Assembly: GCF_039555335.1 (NCBI RefSeq)
Contig: NC_092629.1
Location: 35,380,965-35,444,964, forward strand
DNA length: 64,000 bases
Direction of reading: 5' to 3'
Source: Amphiura filiformis
Lineage: Eukaryota; Echinodermata; Ophiuroidea; Amphilepidida; Amphiuridae
Shown here: in pieces, positions 63,759 through 64,000 of the stretch
Layout: every line of letters begins with the position of its first letter
Numbering within the stretch: the stretch's first letter is position 1
Notes under the pieces: model-generated
What the model saw: only the letters and a program-made list of their open reading frames with translations
The model's database searches: none
What the model was told of the DNA's origin: nothing
Made by a program: the position numbers and the translations under genes

Positions 63759-64000
63759 AAGCCAGTATTAATGTCACTTCGAGTCACTATACGAGCTATC
63801 GGTAGCTCTAATTTATCAACTAGTTTGTTAGCAGGTATTAAAGTTAGATCTGAATGTCCATTCAGAAAGAAGCAGCTAGCAATGTTAGACATGTTTGATC
63901 CATTTCATGGATGAGAGAATTGGGGTGTTTTTTCTGATTGAACATGAAGACAGGTTGGGGGCAGTAGGCTCAGTCCTCTGCAGAAAATAATATTCAGGAT
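63759..64000 (+). other. Degenerate terminal unit and following intron sequence
   Basis: A last, diverged copy (gccagtattaatgtcacttc, gagctatcggtag) runs to about 63806, where it leaves the repeat before any splice donor. The rest is unique sequence with no recognised exon. The final DBT exon or exons are not reached. Confidence 0.7.

Overview
The window is animal nuclear DNA: AT-rich, intron-rich and full of short inverted-repeat transposons (MITEs), tRNA-derived SINEs and minisatellites. An EGF-CFC (Cripto-type) gene points to a deuterostome. The abundant foldback and MITE content, and the frequent taggccta-type words, suggest an invertebrate deuterostome, probably an ambulacrarian such as an echinoderm or hemichordate. 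That placement is inference.

Three protein genes can be assembled exon by exon; every junction keeps reading frame and has GT..AG ends. (1) An EGF-CFC co-receptor-like gene on the + strand, 4260-13066, six exons, 281 residues. (2) RTCA, RNA 3'-terminal phosphate cyclase, on the - strand, 40552 down to 17221, ten exons used at a time plus one duplicated alternative exon, 367 residues. (3) DBT, the E2 core of the branched-chain 2-oxoacid dehydrogenase complex, on the + strand from 41535. Ten exons (471 residues) are visible, and the catalytic C-terminus lies beyond the window. RTCA and DBT are divergent with 982 bp between start codons, the same head-to-head pair I recall from human chromosome 1.

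The most unusual thing here is tandem amplification that starts from exon ends. DBT exon 10 is followed by 7.8 kb of tandem units (86 in all: 12 of 101 bp and 74 of 89 bp). Each carries the last part of the exon, its splice donor and the start of the intron. RTCA exon 8 has the same architecture with a 103-bp unit (16 copies, split by about 5.2 kb of foreign DNA). The last EGF-CFC exon likewise runs into a tandem repeat whose unit spans the stop codon. Whole exons are duplicated too: EGF-CFC exons 3 and 4 are paralogous. RTCA exon 4 exists as two intact 124-nt versions that look mutually exclusive, and RTCA exon 6 has a decayed copy.

Layout: 1-4259, repeats, no recognised gene; 4260-13066, EGF-CFC gene with MITEs and a foldback element (8478-9424) in its introns; 13067-17220, 3' tandem repeat and MITEs; 17221-40552, RTCA, with its array at 22122-23518 and 28742-28960; 40553-41534, shared promoter interval; 41535-56014, DBT exons; 55961-63758, exon-derived array; 63759-64000, degenerate end and unique intron sequence.
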